Part shown: in pieces, positions 1-8,572 of the stretch | Position numbering within the stretch: the first letter of the stretch is position 1 | Layout of the letters: each line of letters starts with the position of its first letter | Source: Nitrospira sp. | GTDB taxonomy: Bacteria > Nitrospirota > Nitrospiria > Nitrospirales > Nitrospiraceae | Assembly (NCBI GenBank): GCA_005116885.1 | Contig: SWDP01000006.1 | Span: 123,835-163,436, forward strand | DNA: 39,602 nucleotides | Direction of reading: 5' to 3' | The notes under the pieces: generated by a model | The model's input: only the letters and a program-made list of their open reading frames with translations | Database searches by the model: none | What the model was told of the DNA's origin: nothing | Translations under genes and position numbers: made by a program

Positions 1-718
1 CTTGTTGAAACACATCTCGGGATTTCCACATTTGATAGCACGTCGCCACGATCAGGGTCGGCAGGGCGAGAAAGAAAGAGTACTCCGTCGCCACTTTACG
101 GTCCAACCCTACCAAGAGCCCTCCGATGATGGTGGAGCCAGATCGGGACATGCCCGGGAGTAAGGAGGCGCATTGGGCGATGCCGATCCAGAATGCGGAT
201 GCCAGGCTCACCTGTTCCAGCTGATGGACTCGTGCTTGGTCACGGCGTGTTTCGACGGCGAGAATAATGAAGCCTCCGATGATTGAAGAGGCCGCCACGG
301 TTTGCGGTGTGAAGAGGTGGTTCTTGATCCAACTATGGGTGAGGAACCCGATTGCGGCGGCTGGTAGGAAAGCAAGTCCGAGTCCGAGGAGAAACCAGAG
401 ATTTTTGTGAGTCGCCAGGGAGGTTTTCAGAACGGTCGACCATGGGGTCGTTCCACGTGCTTGGATCATTGCGGAGATGTCCTGCTGCTCCCGGCCGGCT
501 TGTCCGATCATGGACATGAGCTTCTGTCGTTCATAGGCGATGACGGCCAGGATCGCGCCAAGTTGGATCGAAATTTCCGCGCTGGCAGCGAGGTCGCCTT
601 CGAACCCTAGCATGTGGCCGACGAGAATGAGGTGACCAGTCGAGGAAACGGGTAGAAACTCTGTCAGCCCCTCCACGATACCCAAGATCGTGGCGAGACC
701 AGGACCCCATTCATTCAT
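1..718 (-). CDS. uppP: Undecaprenyl-diphosphatase UppP (BacA), 3' end outside window
   Basis: Integral membrane phosphatase that converts undecaprenyl diphosphate to the monophosphate, recycling the lipid carrier for peptidoglycan and O-antigen; it is linked to bacitracin resistance. The frame opens with ATG at 718 (MNEWGPGLATILGIVEG) and stays open to base 1, about 239 residues. Both family signatures are visible: the EGLTEFLPVSSTGHLIL segment near the N-terminus and LLPGMSRSGSTIIGG near residue 195. Hydrophobic helices alternate with short loops as expected. The family is about 270 residues, so only the last helix or so is missing. No convincing Shine-Dalgarno precedes the ATG, but the family N-terminus fits it. 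It is transcribed divergently from the lipoprotein gene. Confidence 0.95.
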   Translation of the reverse strand, partial: MNEWGPGLATILGIVEGLTEFLPVSSTGHLILVGHMLGFEGDLAASAEISIQLGAILAVIAYERQKLMSMIGQAGREQQDISAMIQARGTTPWSTVLKTSLATHKNLWFLLGLGLAFLPAAAIGFLTHSWIKNHLFTPQTVAASSIIGGFIILAVETRRDQARVHQLEQVSLASAFWIGIAQCASLLPGMSRSGSTIIGGLLVGLDRKVATEYSFFLALPTLIVATCYQMWKSRDVFQQ

Positions 719-1005
719 GCGATAGCTTTCTGAGATTAGGTTGCGCTCCAACACGGCGAGTCTCAGGCATATTCACAAAGTGGCGGCAGCCCGTCAAGGG
801 CAGAGATACATCTTTGCAGCCTGTCACGATGAATTGGTGTGGGTACAGGACCTCAATTTTGTTGACAAAATGGAAAGCTTGACATACACCAAATACGAAG
901 CGTAGAGGTGTTGTCATGCAGGCTCATTCTCATCCGGTCTGTTGGATGAAAGAGCTGCGGGCGGCATCGATTGCAGAGACCACGCACAGTGGAGGGGAGG
1001 CACGC

Positions 1006-1710
1006 ATGAAGTTTCGATGGATGGCGGCGATCGTGATGATCGGCGCAGTCTCAATGGTTGGCTGTGTCAGTCAATCGAAGTATGAAGAGGCGATGGGTGA
1101 CGTCGATTCGGCCAAGTCCGAGTTGGCCTTGGCTCGTACGCAAAAGAATGCGTTGGAGCAACAAGTCAGGACGCTCAAGGATCTCAATGTGAAATTCGGG
1201 AGCGAAGCCCAGCTCGCTCGGGATGAACTTGAACGTATTCAGCATGGTCGTGACAAGGAACGCGGCGGTGTCGAAGATCGAGCCAAGGAACTCGAAGCGC
1301 ATACGCGCCAGCTCTCTGCTCAGAATCGGGCATTGCGTCATGAGTATGAGGATGTGAAGCGGCATAACGACACGCTGAAATCCTTGGTAGCTCGCTATCA
1401 AAAAGAGTTAAAAGATCAGTCACGTTCCGCGACAGGGGTTCCGGCACCATCTGTGTCGTCCGTGAGTCCCGCTCCATCTGCGGCGTCTGTTCCCCCGGCA
1501 ATGAAGGACTCTCAGCCCCTGTCTTCTTCTATGAATGTGAATAAGGCATCGGCCGGTGATATGGTGCTCGTGCTCGGTCTCTCCAAAGATGTGGCGGATC
1601 GTGTTGTGACGAATCGCCCATATCGGGTGAAGGGCGAGTTGGTTGCCAAGAATGTGTTACCCAAGGAAACTTTTGATTTGATCAAAGAGCGCATAAGCGT
1701 CAGTCCCTAA
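1006..1710 (+). CDS. Coiled-coil lipoprotein with C-terminal helix-hairpin-helix
   Basis: Not recognised as a named gene. The start at 1006 is preceded by GGAGGGGAGG and gives a lipoprotein signal peptide ending in VSMVGC, with Cys20 as the probable lipidated residue. An upstream in-frame ATG at 916 would bury this signal, so it was not used. Residues of about 25-140 are a charged, heptad-like coiled coil (KSELALARTQKNALEQQVRTL and onward), followed by a Pro/Ser/Ala linker. The last 55 residues resemble a ComEA-type helix-hairpin-helix: NVNKASAGDMVLVLGLSKD, then RVVTNRPYRVKGELV. The topology suggests an envelope-anchored rod with a small tail module. DNA binding by an exported HhH is possible but unproven. 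A likely terminator follows directly. Confidence 0.8.
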   Translation: MKFRWMAAIVMIGAVSMVGCVSQSKYEEAMGDVDSAKSELALARTQKNALEQQVRTLKDLNVKFGSEAQLARDELERIQHGRDKERGGVEDRAKELEAHTRQLSAQNRALRHEYEDVKRHNDTLKSLVARYQKELKDQSRSATGVPAPSVSSVSPAPSAASVPPAMKDSQPLSSSMNVNKASAGDMVLVLGLSKDVADRVVTNRPYRVKGELVAKNVLPKETFDLIKERISVSP

Positions 1711-1742
1711 TTGGAGCCATAGTCCGGTATGCCTGACAGGAC

Positions 1743-1775
1743 GTCCGCCGAGTGGCGGACGGTCTGTTTGTCTTT
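1743..1775 (+). terminator. Intrinsic terminator after the lipoprotein gene
   Basis: GTCCGCC and GGCGGAC (1743-1749 and 1754-1760) form a perfect 7-bp GC-rich stem with loop GAGT, followed by a T-rich tract (GGTCTGTTTGTCTTT). It lies 33 bp past the lipoprotein stop codon. The T-tract is interrupted by G and C, so efficiency may be moderate. Confidence 0.65.
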
Positions 1776-2005
1776 CCGGAGCCGGGAGTAGCAGCCTCCC
1801 TGTTCAGCCATTCGATAACGCGCATCTAATGGAGGGGCTGGTGCCCTTCGCCTGTCACCGGCTTGCTGTTTCTCTTCATCCCTGCACGTTTTACAAAGAG
1901 CCTTCATCAATCATGTGAGCTGGAAGTCTTGCTCGCCAGGTGATTCCCTCCTACCGTGTTGGTACAATGCTACGGTGTAGATAGAGGAAGTAGGGGAAGC
2001 AGTCG

Positions 2006-3283
2006 ATGCGCCGAGCTATTCTGATCATCAGTGTCCTGGCAATTGGACTGGCCATTGGAGGCTATGTGTTCTTCAATGGAGAGCGCAAAGCCCCAGTCCG
2101 CTATCGGACCGCCGCGGTCGAACGAGGTCCCGTGATTTCGCTCGTGACGGCGACGGGAACGATCAATCCTGTCGTGTCGGTTCAGGTGGGAACGCAGGTG
2201 TCCGGCATGATCAAGAGCCTGCATGCCGATTTCAATTCGGTGGTCAAAGCCGGCGACATCGTGGCCGTTATCGATCCGGAACCTCTCAGAGCGCGTCGAG
2301 ATCAAGCTGCAAGCAACCTTGAGATGTCGAAAGCGAATACCGCACGAGCCAGGACCGATCTGGCTCAACGTAAGCGTGAATTGGATCGGGTGCAATCGTT
2401 GGTGGCGCAACAGTTTGTCTCTCAGAACGACGTCGACGTGGCTGTGACGAATTCCCAGGCGGCTGAGGCGCAGATGAATGTCGCAGCGGCGCAAGTCAAA
2501 CAGGCCGAGGCGGCGTTGAATGCTGTGGAGTTAGAGTTGAAATACACCGTGATTCGCTCGCCGGTGAATGGAATTGTGGTTGCCAGAAACGTGGAGGTGG
2601 GTCAAACGATCGCGGCGAGTTTTGCCACACCGAACCTCTTCTTGATCGCTCTCGATCTGACGAAAATGCAGGTCGATACCAACGTCAGCGAGTCGGATAT
2701 CGGAGGGATTACTGAGGGGAAAGAGGCCACCTTCACGGTTGATGCGTACCCAGGGTATCAGTTTTCCGGGACGATCCGCCAGGTTCGCCTTTCGCCGATC
2801 AATGTGCAAAATGTGGTGACCTATAACGTGGTAGTCAACGTCGACAATCAGGATCTCCGCCTGAAGCCAGGAATGACTGCGAACGTTTCCATCGTGGTGG
2901 CCCAAAGAGATGCTGTGCTGAAAGTACCGAATGCTGCATTGCGATTCACCCCTCCAACGTCGGGCCAGGTCGATCGCACCAAGCTTGGCGGTACACCCAC
3001 CAAAGAGAAAGGCGCAGAGGCGTCGGCAGGAGCCGGCAGAGGGACTCAGGCACCAAGCCGCACAGTCTGGAGGCAAGGGGCCGCCGGGGAACTCGAGCCG
3101 ATTCATGTCCAAATGGGTATTTCTGATGGTGTGGTGACGGAGATCTTGTCGGAGGAGTTGTCTGAAGGCACTCTGGTCGTCGTGGGCATCGACCGCCCTA
3201 AAGGGGAACGTGGCGGAAGCGATCTGCCTCCAGGGTTTGGGAGCGGTGGGCAGCGGGGCTCCCAGCGCAACCGTGGAATGTAA
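2006..3283 (+). CDS. macA: MacA-type periplasmic adaptor of tripartite ABC efflux
   Basis: Membrane-fusion protein of the HlyD/MacA family, which links an inner-membrane MacB transporter to an outer-membrane TolC-like channel. The N-terminus has one membrane anchor (AILIISVLAIGLAIGGYVFF). The biotinyl-lipoyl half-motif VQVGTQVSGMIKSLHADFNS follows, then a long alpha-helical hairpin (about residues 95-170), the second lipoyl half (VIRSPVNGIVVARNVEVGQ) and the beta-barrel. The C-terminus carries a low-complexity Gly/Arg-rich tail (GGSDLPPGFGSGGQRGSQ) and a Thr/Lys/Gly-rich insertion near residue 335, both unusual. AGGGGAAG precedes the ATG. The two macB genes follow in the same direction; no tolC is present here. 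Substrate cannot be read from sequence. Confidence 0.92.
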   Translation: MRRAILIISVLAIGLAIGGYVFFNGERKAPVRYRTAAVERGPVISLVTATGTINPVVSVQVGTQVSGMIKSLHADFNSVVKAGDIVAVIDPEPLRARRDQAASNLEMSKANTARARTDLAQRKRELDRVQSLVAQQFVSQNDVDVAVTNSQAAEAQMNVAAAQVKQAEAALNAVELELKYTVIRSPVNGIVVARNVEVGQTIAASFATPNLFLIALDLTKMQVDTNVSESDIGGITEGKEATFTVDAYPGYQFSGTIRQVRLSPINVQNVVTYNVVVNVDNQDLRLKPGMTANVSIVVAQRDAVLKVPNAALRFTPPTSGQVDRTKLGGTPTKEKGAEASAGAGRGTQAPSRTVWRQGAAGELEPIHVQMGISDGVVTEILSEELSEGTLVVVGIDRPKGERGGSDLPPGFGSGGQRGSQRNRGM

Positions 3284-3295
3284 TATGTGTGAAGT

Positions 3296-3405
3296 GTATC
3301 TCGTGAAGCGTCGCTCGCAACAAGAATTCACACGCCCCGCCACATTCTTCGGCAGACAGCTTTTGTTCTTCTCAAACGCTTCACGCTTCACGCATCACGA
3401 GATAC
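3296..3405. repeat. REP-like inverted repeat between macA and macB ATPase
   Basis: The left arm 3296-3311 reads GTATCTCGTGAAGCGT. The right arm, 3376-3405, read on the minus strand, begins GTATCTCGTGATGCGTGAAG and continues with a second GTGAAGCGT unit. The arms are 64 bp apart and almost fill the macA-macB gap. The right arm ends one base before the ATG of the ATPase gene, so it occupies the ribosome-binding region. I recall similar CGTGAAGCGTGAAGCG units in intergenic regions of Nitrospira, but this is memory and not a search. Confidence 0.6.
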
Positions 3406-3406
3406 G

Positions 3407-4129
<723 letters not shown>

Positions 4130-5365
4130 ATGTCGGCGTTTGTGTGGCTCACCATTCTGACCGCGTTGCGGATTTTGGCTCGGAATCGAATGCGCGCCGG
4201 GCTGACGATGCTTGGGATCGTCATCGGCGTGGCGGCGGTCATTGCGATGGTGAGTATTGGTGAGGGCGCCAAGCAAGCTGTGCAAGCGCAGATTGCGACG
4301 ATGGGGACCAATGTGATCATCATCTTCCCCGGAGTGACCTCGGCAAGCGGCGTACGAGGAAGTCAGGGGAGTGCCGTGACGCTGACGGTGTCCGATGCCT
4401 TAGACTTAAAAAAGCGCATTCCCTTGCTGTCCGATACCGGATGGGCCAAGCGCGATGTCATGCAAATTGTCTATGGGAACCGAAACTGGAACGGGACGGT
4501 GAATGGTGTCTCACCGAGCTACCTCACCATTCGGGACTGGTCCTTTACGAGTGGCGATCCCTTCACGCAGACGGATGTGGAAAGCGCTGCCCGAGTCGCG
4601 CTCATCGGTCAAACGATCGTCGGAAATTTGTTTGAACCTGGCGAAGAGCCGGTGGGGGCAGTGATTCGCATCAAGAACGTCCCGTTTCGTGTCATTGGGG
4701 TGCTTGCGCCGAAAGGCCAGTCTGCGCAAGGGTCTGATCAAGATGACGTGATTTTCATTCCCTTCAGCACTGCGGAGCGAAAAGTATTCGGCACATCATT
4801 TATTGGGTCGGTCGGAGCGATGTTCGGCTCGACCGATCAGGTCGAGGATTTGCCGATGGCTGCGGAGCAGATTCGAGAGGTATTGCGGGCACGCCATAGG
4901 CTTCAGGCGGAGCAGGAAGATGATTTCACAATCAGGACGCAGGTCGATATCGGGAAGGTTCAGGAAGGGACCAGTGAGACCTTAACCATGATGTTGTTTG
5001 CCATTGCCTCCGTGTCCCTCTTGGTCGGCGGGATCGGCATCATGAATATCTTGCTCGTGTCCGTGACGGAACGGACGAGAGAGATCGGGGTCCGCATGGC
5101 GGTGGGGGCCAAACGCCGCCACATCGTGATGCAATTTCTGATCGAGGCTATGACGTTGAGCCTGGTGGGAGGTGTCTTGGGTATTATTCTGGGAGTAACC
5201 GGGGCGAAGTTGACGACGCTGATTGCCGGCTGGCCAACCATCATCTCCGGCAATGTCATTCTCCTCGCATTTTTCTTCTCGCTTGTAGTGGGTCTGTTCT
5301 TCGGATTGTACCCTGCCAACAAGGCCTCGCGCCTCAATCCTATCGAAGCGCTCCGGTACGAATAG
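4130..5365 (+). CDS. MacB-type ABC transporter permease (FtsX family)
   Basis: Permease of the MacA-MacB efflux system. An N-terminal transmembrane helix (MRAGLTMLGIVIGVAAVIAMVSIGEGA region) is followed by a large periplasmic MacB_PCD domain (about residues 50-270) and an FtsX domain with three helices. The latter contains SVSLLVGGIGIMNILLVSV and the conserved TERTREIGVRMAVGAKRRHI coupling segment, and ends in the family-typical ASRLNPIEALRYE. Length 411 matches four-helix MacB permeases. It begins directly after the ATPase stop. Together the three genes form a complete inner-membrane assembly minus the outer-membrane channel. The end converges with the HD-GYP gene 48 bp away. Confidence 0.93.
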   Translation: MSAFVWLTILTALRILARNRMRAGLTMLGIVIGVAAVIAMVSIGEGAKQAVQAQIATMGTNVIIIFPGVTSASGVRGSQGSAVTLTVSDALDLKKRIPLLSDTGWAKRDVMQIVYGNRNWNGTVNGVSPSYLTIRDWSFTSGDPFTQTDVESAARVALIGQTIVGNLFEPGEEPVGAVIRIKNVPFRVIGVLAPKGQSAQGSDQDDVIFIPFSTAERKVFGTSFIGSVGAMFGSTDQVEDLPMAAEQIREVLRARHRLQAEQEDDFTIRTQVDIGKVQEGTSETLTMMLFAIASVSLLVGGIGIMNILLVSVTERTREIGVRMAVGAKRRHIVMQFLIEAMTLSLVGGVLGIILGVTGAKLTTLIAGWPTIISGNVILLAFFFSLVVGLFFGLYPANKASRLNPIEALRYE

Positions 5366-5413
5366 CGCGGATCATCGAAAACAGATCTGGTGATGGATCG
5401 CTGGTGCAAGGCG

Positions 5414-6649
5414 CTAGGCCGCACGACGCGGTTCTTCCGATTCTGATGTGACCACCCGTTCAATGGATCGGAGAGGGGATTGGTTCTGGTTGGACAGATC
5501 GATGGTGAGCGGATCTCGGTAGGGACTGCCGGTTTCGTCGCACGTGAGCGCGACGATTGGTTGATGCAGGCTAGCGGAATTAATCGTGGTGATCATCCCT
5601 CGTTCCTTCGTGTTCAGCTCCACGGAGCTGTAGACTGGGTAGATGCCGACTAGCTTGATGAACAAGGAAACGAGACGATGGTCGAGACGGCCGAATTCTC
5701 CTTGTTGGAATAGTTGTTGAATTGCTGCGTGGGACGGCAACGGTCGGAGCCCTCCGAATCCGGTCAAGAGCTCATCGTATCGATCCGCGATCATCACGAT
5801 GCGACTTTCCTCTGCTGTGGAGTCTGCGGGTGTTTCTGAGGGATAGCCTTGCCCGTCGAGTGTGACATGGTGTTGGGCTGCTATTTGGCGAACTATCTGG
5901 GAGAAATCGTGTTGTGCCTCAATGGCAATGGCGCCGAGTCGTGGGTGATGGTGAAAGGCCGTGAGGTCTTCACCGGAGAGGAACGTTGATGTGCGGAACA
6001 GTCGATCAGGGAGTTGCAAGAGCCCGATGTCATGGAGTAATGCGCCGGTTGCCAACTCGTGGAGTTGCATCGGGTTATAGCCGAGAGCTTGGCCGATAAT
6101 CATCGCCAGTGTGCAGACGGTGAGGCTATGGTTGTTGAAGGATGCATCAAGATGCCGTCCATGGCTCATGGCCATGAATGTGGCGTGAGTGCTGAGAGTT
6201 CTGGTGACGATGGTGATTTCCTGCACGGCCTCGTTGACCGGTCCTGGTTTTGGGGCGCCCGTTTTACTGATTTCGTCGAACACAGTCTTGACCGACTGAA
6301 TCAACTTCTCACGCGTCTCTTGAGCGATCGTGAGTTCCTGACTCAACGTGGCAAGTGAGCGAGGTGCATCAAGGACTGGAGCTGCTTGAGTGGAGGTGCG
6401 TAAGCCGATCGTGTGAAGGGTCTCTTGCTCGATCGGGAAGAACGCCACGTCGAGCCCTTTGGAAGGGTCGATATCTACGGCTCGGGCATTGGATCGCCGC
6501 AAGCGCTCGATCTGCTCTTGAGTTGTAATCAGAAACCGATGTTTCAAAAATGGAGTTCGGAACCATGAGCAGTCGATACCGGCCACATACATTCCCACCC
6601 GGAGTTGCTGCAGAGAGATACGCTTACGCATTGCACACCGATCGATCAT
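5414..6649 (-). CDS. HD-GYP domain protein, putative c-di-GMP phosphodiesterase
   Basis: Probable cyclic-di-GMP hydrolase. The N-terminal 110 residues match the DUF3391 region that precedes many HD-GYP domains (RISLQQLRVGMYVAGID). The HD-GYP core runs from about residue 165 to 320 and keeps its metal ligands: NHSLTVC, the LLHDIGLL HD pair, the HHPRLGA His, AAQHHVTLDGQGYP (GYP motif) and the IADRYDELLTG Asp. All key residues are present, so it is probably active. An Arg/Glu-rich tail follows. ATG at 6649 is the first start; the internal ATG at 6631 (MRKRISLQQL) fits the family N-terminus better. Neither has a good Shine-Dalgarno. A PilZ protein at 23.8 kb is another c-di-GMP component of the window. 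Confidence 0.88.
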   Translation of the reverse strand: MIDRCAMRKRISLQQLRVGMYVAGIDCSWFRTPFLKHRFLITTQEQIERLRRSNARAVDIDPSKGLDVAFFPIEQETLHTIGLRTSTQAAPVLDAPRSLATLSQELTIAQETREKLIQSVKTVFDEISKTGAPKPGPVNEAVQEITIVTRTLSTHATFMAMSHGRHLDASFNNHSLTVCTLAMIIGQALGYNPMQLHELATGALLHDIGLLQLPDRLFRTSTFLSGEDLTAFHHHPRLGAIAIEAQHDFSQIVRQIAAQHHVTLDGQGYPSETPADSTAEESRIVMIADRYDELLTGFGGLRPLPSHAAIQQLFQQGEFGRLDHRLVSLFIKLVGIYPVYSSVELNTKERGMITTINSASLHQPIVALTCDETGSPYRDPLTIDLSNQNQSPLRSIERVVTSESEEPRRAA

Positions 6650-6778
6650 GAAATAGGTGTTGAGGAAGACCCGACACTCCCTTATCGGTTTGCCAGGCTC
6701 GGATATTGAGTGCGAGCAACTCGTATGAATCGTGAGAGATCGTCAAGAACGTGGGGAATCTTGGGGCTCTGTCGAGGG

Positions 6779-7333
6779 TCAAGTTGTCTTAGGTATTGTA
6801 GGGGTCAACTGTACTTCGATGCGAGGGTTGTCTTTGTCGATGTGCTTATAGAGATGGGTTTCGACGATGCGGTTGTCGTTGATCCCGAGCCCCTCACAGA
6901 GGGCATCCTGCGCGATCTTGAGCCCGCCATCGACGTCTCGTCGCAGGGCTGACGTAAAATAGAACCGGATGGACAGGGCGAGCCATTCTGACTGGAGTTG
7001 TGCGAGCAAGGACGCTCGGTGAGTGGACTGCGCCAGCTTGAGCCAGACAAGTTGTCCCACCTGGGCTTTATAGGCGCGACCGGCTGATGACATCAATCGT
7101 CGGCCATTGACGGTGGCATATTGATGGTTCACGCTGGGAGGTACGGGGAGGGTTAAGGCGACCGCATGGTTCTCGGTAGGGCGATGCGGTGTTGGGGGAG
7201 GCATACGGGATATCGGGGCCATTCTCTGGGCGAGACGTGGCATCGCAATTTTCTTGTCAGGGTTCCGGTAGGAGGTCACACGAACGGCCCGTGGAGAGGA
7301 AGGAATCCGGGGCGGACGCTGAAACGTAGGCAT
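6779..7333 (-). CDS. RusA-family Holliday junction resolvase with basic N-terminal extension
   Basis: The C-terminal 120 residues match RusA crossover-junction endodeoxyribonucleases: the LPVPPSVNHQY start of the fold, then RRDVDGGLKIAQDALCEGLG with the metal-binding Asp residues, and INDNRIVETHLYKH. RusA resolves four-way junctions as a dimer and is mostly of phage origin. The first 55 residues are Arg/Pro-rich and not part of the family; they may be an added DNA-binding tail or indicate a later start, though no good internal start codon is evident. It begins 12 bp after mraZ ends, as the third gene of an HTH-mraZ-rusA operon. This combination is unusual for RusA, which normally sits in prophages; no other phage gene is nearby. 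Confidence 0.8.
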   Translation of the reverse strand: MPTFQRPPRIPSSPRAVRVTSYRNPDKKIAMPRLAQRMAPISRMPPPTPHRPTENHAVALTLPVPPSVNHQYATVNGRRLMSSAGRAYKAQVGQLVWLKLAQSTHRASLLAQLQSEWLALSIRFYFTSALRRDVDGGLKIAQDALCEGLGINDNRIVETHLYKHIDKDNPRIEVQLTPTIPKTT

Positions 7334-7345
7334 GCGTGTCTGTGA

Positions 7346-7786
7346 TTACAGGAGATTGAGGATCTTGGACATGTTCTGGTCGTATCGCTCTTCAGATCGG
7401 CCGATATACCGACGCCATGTGCTTGGGTTCCAGATCTCCATACGATGATACAAGCCGACCAGGATGATTTCCTGGTCTTCATCCAACGGAATATTTTTCC
7501 TGAGCCGGCTTGGAATCAGAATGCGCCCGGCTTTGTCGAGTTCCGATGTCCCGGCTTCCGATACGACAAAGTGCATGAACAGTCGACTTTGATCTTCATC
7601 GAGCGTGGCCTTCGTCCGTTCGAGGACTTTTTCCCACTCTTTCATGGAGTAGATGAGCGTCGACTCCTCGGGGCCCTTGAGGAACACAACGGCTTGTCCA
7701 TCCGACTCGACTTGCTCACGGATCGGCGAGGGGACGATAAACCGACCCTTCTCATCTACTTTGCACAGATATTCACCGGCAAACAT
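7346..7786 (-). CDS. mraZ: MraZ-like transcriptional regulator
   Basis: MraZ is a ring-forming DNA-binding protein with two AbrB/SpoVT-type half-domains, normally the first gene of the dcw cell-division cluster and its repressor. Both halves are seen: MFAGEYLCKVDEKGRFIVPS at the N-terminus, and SELDKAGRILIPSRLRKN around residue 80. Length 146 is typical. The start is set at ATG 7786, preceded by AAGGACAGG; an adjacent TTG at 7789 is the alternative. No mraW, ftsL or other division gene follows. Instead it is flanked by an excisionase-like HTH gene and rusA, so this is either a second, relocated MraZ or a divergent cluster. Function at this locus is unknown. Confidence 0.85.
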   Translation of the reverse strand: MFAGEYLCKVDEKGRFIVPSPIREQVESDGQAVVFLKGPEESTLIYSMKEWEKVLERTKATLDEDQSRLFMHFVVSEAGTSELDKAGRILIPSRLRKNIPLDEDQEIILVGLYHRMEIWNPSTWRRYIGRSEERYDQNMSKILNLL

Positions 7787-7802
7787 CAATGGAACCTGTC
7801 CT

Positions 7803-8000
7803 TTACGAGGCTAACGTCGCTCTGGTGCGATTGCGAATCCATTGTTCCAGATCCGAGCGTACAAAGCGCCATTCTTTTCCAAGCTTGAAAGCGGGTATCT
7901 GTCGACTCTGTAAGTAACGATAGAGTGTGCGTTGGGTGATCTTGAGATACCGGCAGGTCTCCTCCGCCGTCATCAGCTCGCTCTTGGGCTCTTTGGCCAT
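7803..8000 (-). CDS. Excisionase-family helix-turn-helix protein
   Basis: A 65-residue DNA-binding protein of the MerR-like excisionase (HTH_17) group. The characteristic string is visible: MTAEETCRYLKITQRTLYRY, the QIPAFKLGKEWRF wing, and SDLEQWIRNRT. Such proteins act as small transcription factors or recombination directionality factors. It lies 16 bp upstream of the mraZ ATG in the same orientation and is probably the first gene of the HTH-mraZ-rusA operon. No integrase or att-like repeat is close by, so a regulatory role is more likely than an excision role. Confidence 0.82.
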   Translation of the reverse strand: MAKEPKSELMTAEETCRYLKITQRTLYRYLQSRQIPAFKLGKEWRFVRSDLEQWIRNRTRATLAS

Positions 8001-8114
8001 TACTAAACCTGGTTCGATAGAGATGCATATGCCTCACGAAGCCTCATGCTACAGTCGTCAGGGTAGGCAAACTCGAGCGATCTGTCAAGTGAAAATACAT
8101 GACATGTCAAGCCA

Positions 8115-8153
8115 AAGTAGAAATGTCCTCTTCCTCCCCAAGTAGAAATGTCC
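8115..8153. repeat. Direct repeat of insertion-sequence terminus type
   Basis: AAGTAGAAATGTCC occurs twice, at 8115-8128 and 8140-8153, with a 25-bp period. On the minus strand it reads as GGACATTTCTACTT, repeated just past the stop of a 41-codon frame that looks like a transposase C-terminus. I recall the same GGACATTTCTACTTTGG repeats at the ends of ISNCY/IS481-like elements, but could not check. Neither a second end nor a target duplication was found. Confidence 0.5.
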
Positions 8154-8156
8154 GGT

Positions 8157-8282
8157 TTAGGTTCTCACCACCGGCGCCTGTCTTCTCCGCTCGGGCTGCA
8201 GGCGTTGGCGCAAGGGATGATCCGGCCTCGGCGTGAGCGAGCGCCGGGGCAGAAGAACAGGTGTACCTGCCGTGGCCTTCAT
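8157..8282 (-). pseudogene. Transposase C-terminal fragment (insertion-sequence remnant)
   Basis: A 41-codon frame whose ATG overlaps the stop codon of the zinc-ribbon gene. It reads ...PRRSLTPRPDHPLRQRL... and is Arg/Pro-rich, like the C-terminal tails of IS481/ISNCY DDE transposases that end around a PDHPWR motif. It is followed by the repeated GGACATTTCTACTT sequence expected at the element end. The catalytic domain is absent, so only the last part of an insertion sequence survives. The alternative, a genuine small gene coupled to the zinc-ribbon gene, is less likely. Assignment rests on pattern memory. Confidence 0.4.
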
Positions 8283-8569
8283 AGGCCGAGATGGGATCGC
8301 GTGAAAGCCGAGATCTCCTTGCCCATCTTTGTCATAAATCGAGCCATGCTCTGCGGATCGTTTTCATCGAGTCCAGCTAGATTTTTTGGATCCAACGAGG
8401 CTTCGAGGCGCGCCTCTTCTGATTTTGGCGAGGCAAATCGAGACAGGAGCCGTTCAACCCGTGCACTCGCGCAATGGGAGCAGGTTGCCGGTGCCTGATT
8501 GGCGAGGCTCAAGACGAGGACGGTACTCCGTTTGTGACAGTCGAGGCAGAGGTATTCATACAAAGGCAT
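8279..8569 (-). CDS. FmdB-family zinc-ribbon protein
   Basis: Small protein with the FmdB/CxxC regulatory zinc-ribbon at its N-terminus: MPLYEYLCLDCHKRS carries the first CxxC, and ATCSHCASARVERLLSRF the second. The remaining 55 residues form a hydrophilic helix-rich tail (SMARFMTKMGKEISAF), as in many family members. Its molecular role is not known; the family was named for a putative regulator of formamidase expression. The ATG is 3 bp past the comF stop, so the two are co-transcribed and probably coupled. Its 3' end is the junction with an insertion-sequence remnant, but the reading frame seems complete. Confidence 0.85.
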   Translation of the reverse strand: MPLYEYLCLDCHKRSTVLVLSLANQAPATCSHCASARVERLLSRFASPKSEEARLEASLDPKNLAGLDENDPQSMARFMTKMGKEISAFTRSHLGL

Positions 8570-8572
8570 CGA

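Noticed and set aside
2531-3391. 286-codon minus-strand frame opposite macA
   Set aside because: Shadow of macA; no recognisable motif and rich in His, Arg and Cys.
3296-3405. CRISPR-like repeats
   Set aside because: There are only two inverted arms with short GTGAAGC units, no regular spacers, and no cas genes in the window.
6779-8000. Prophage or integrative element around rusA and the excisionase-like gene
   Set aside because: No integrase, structural phage gene or att-like repeat is found nearby; flanking genes are ordinary chromosomal ones.
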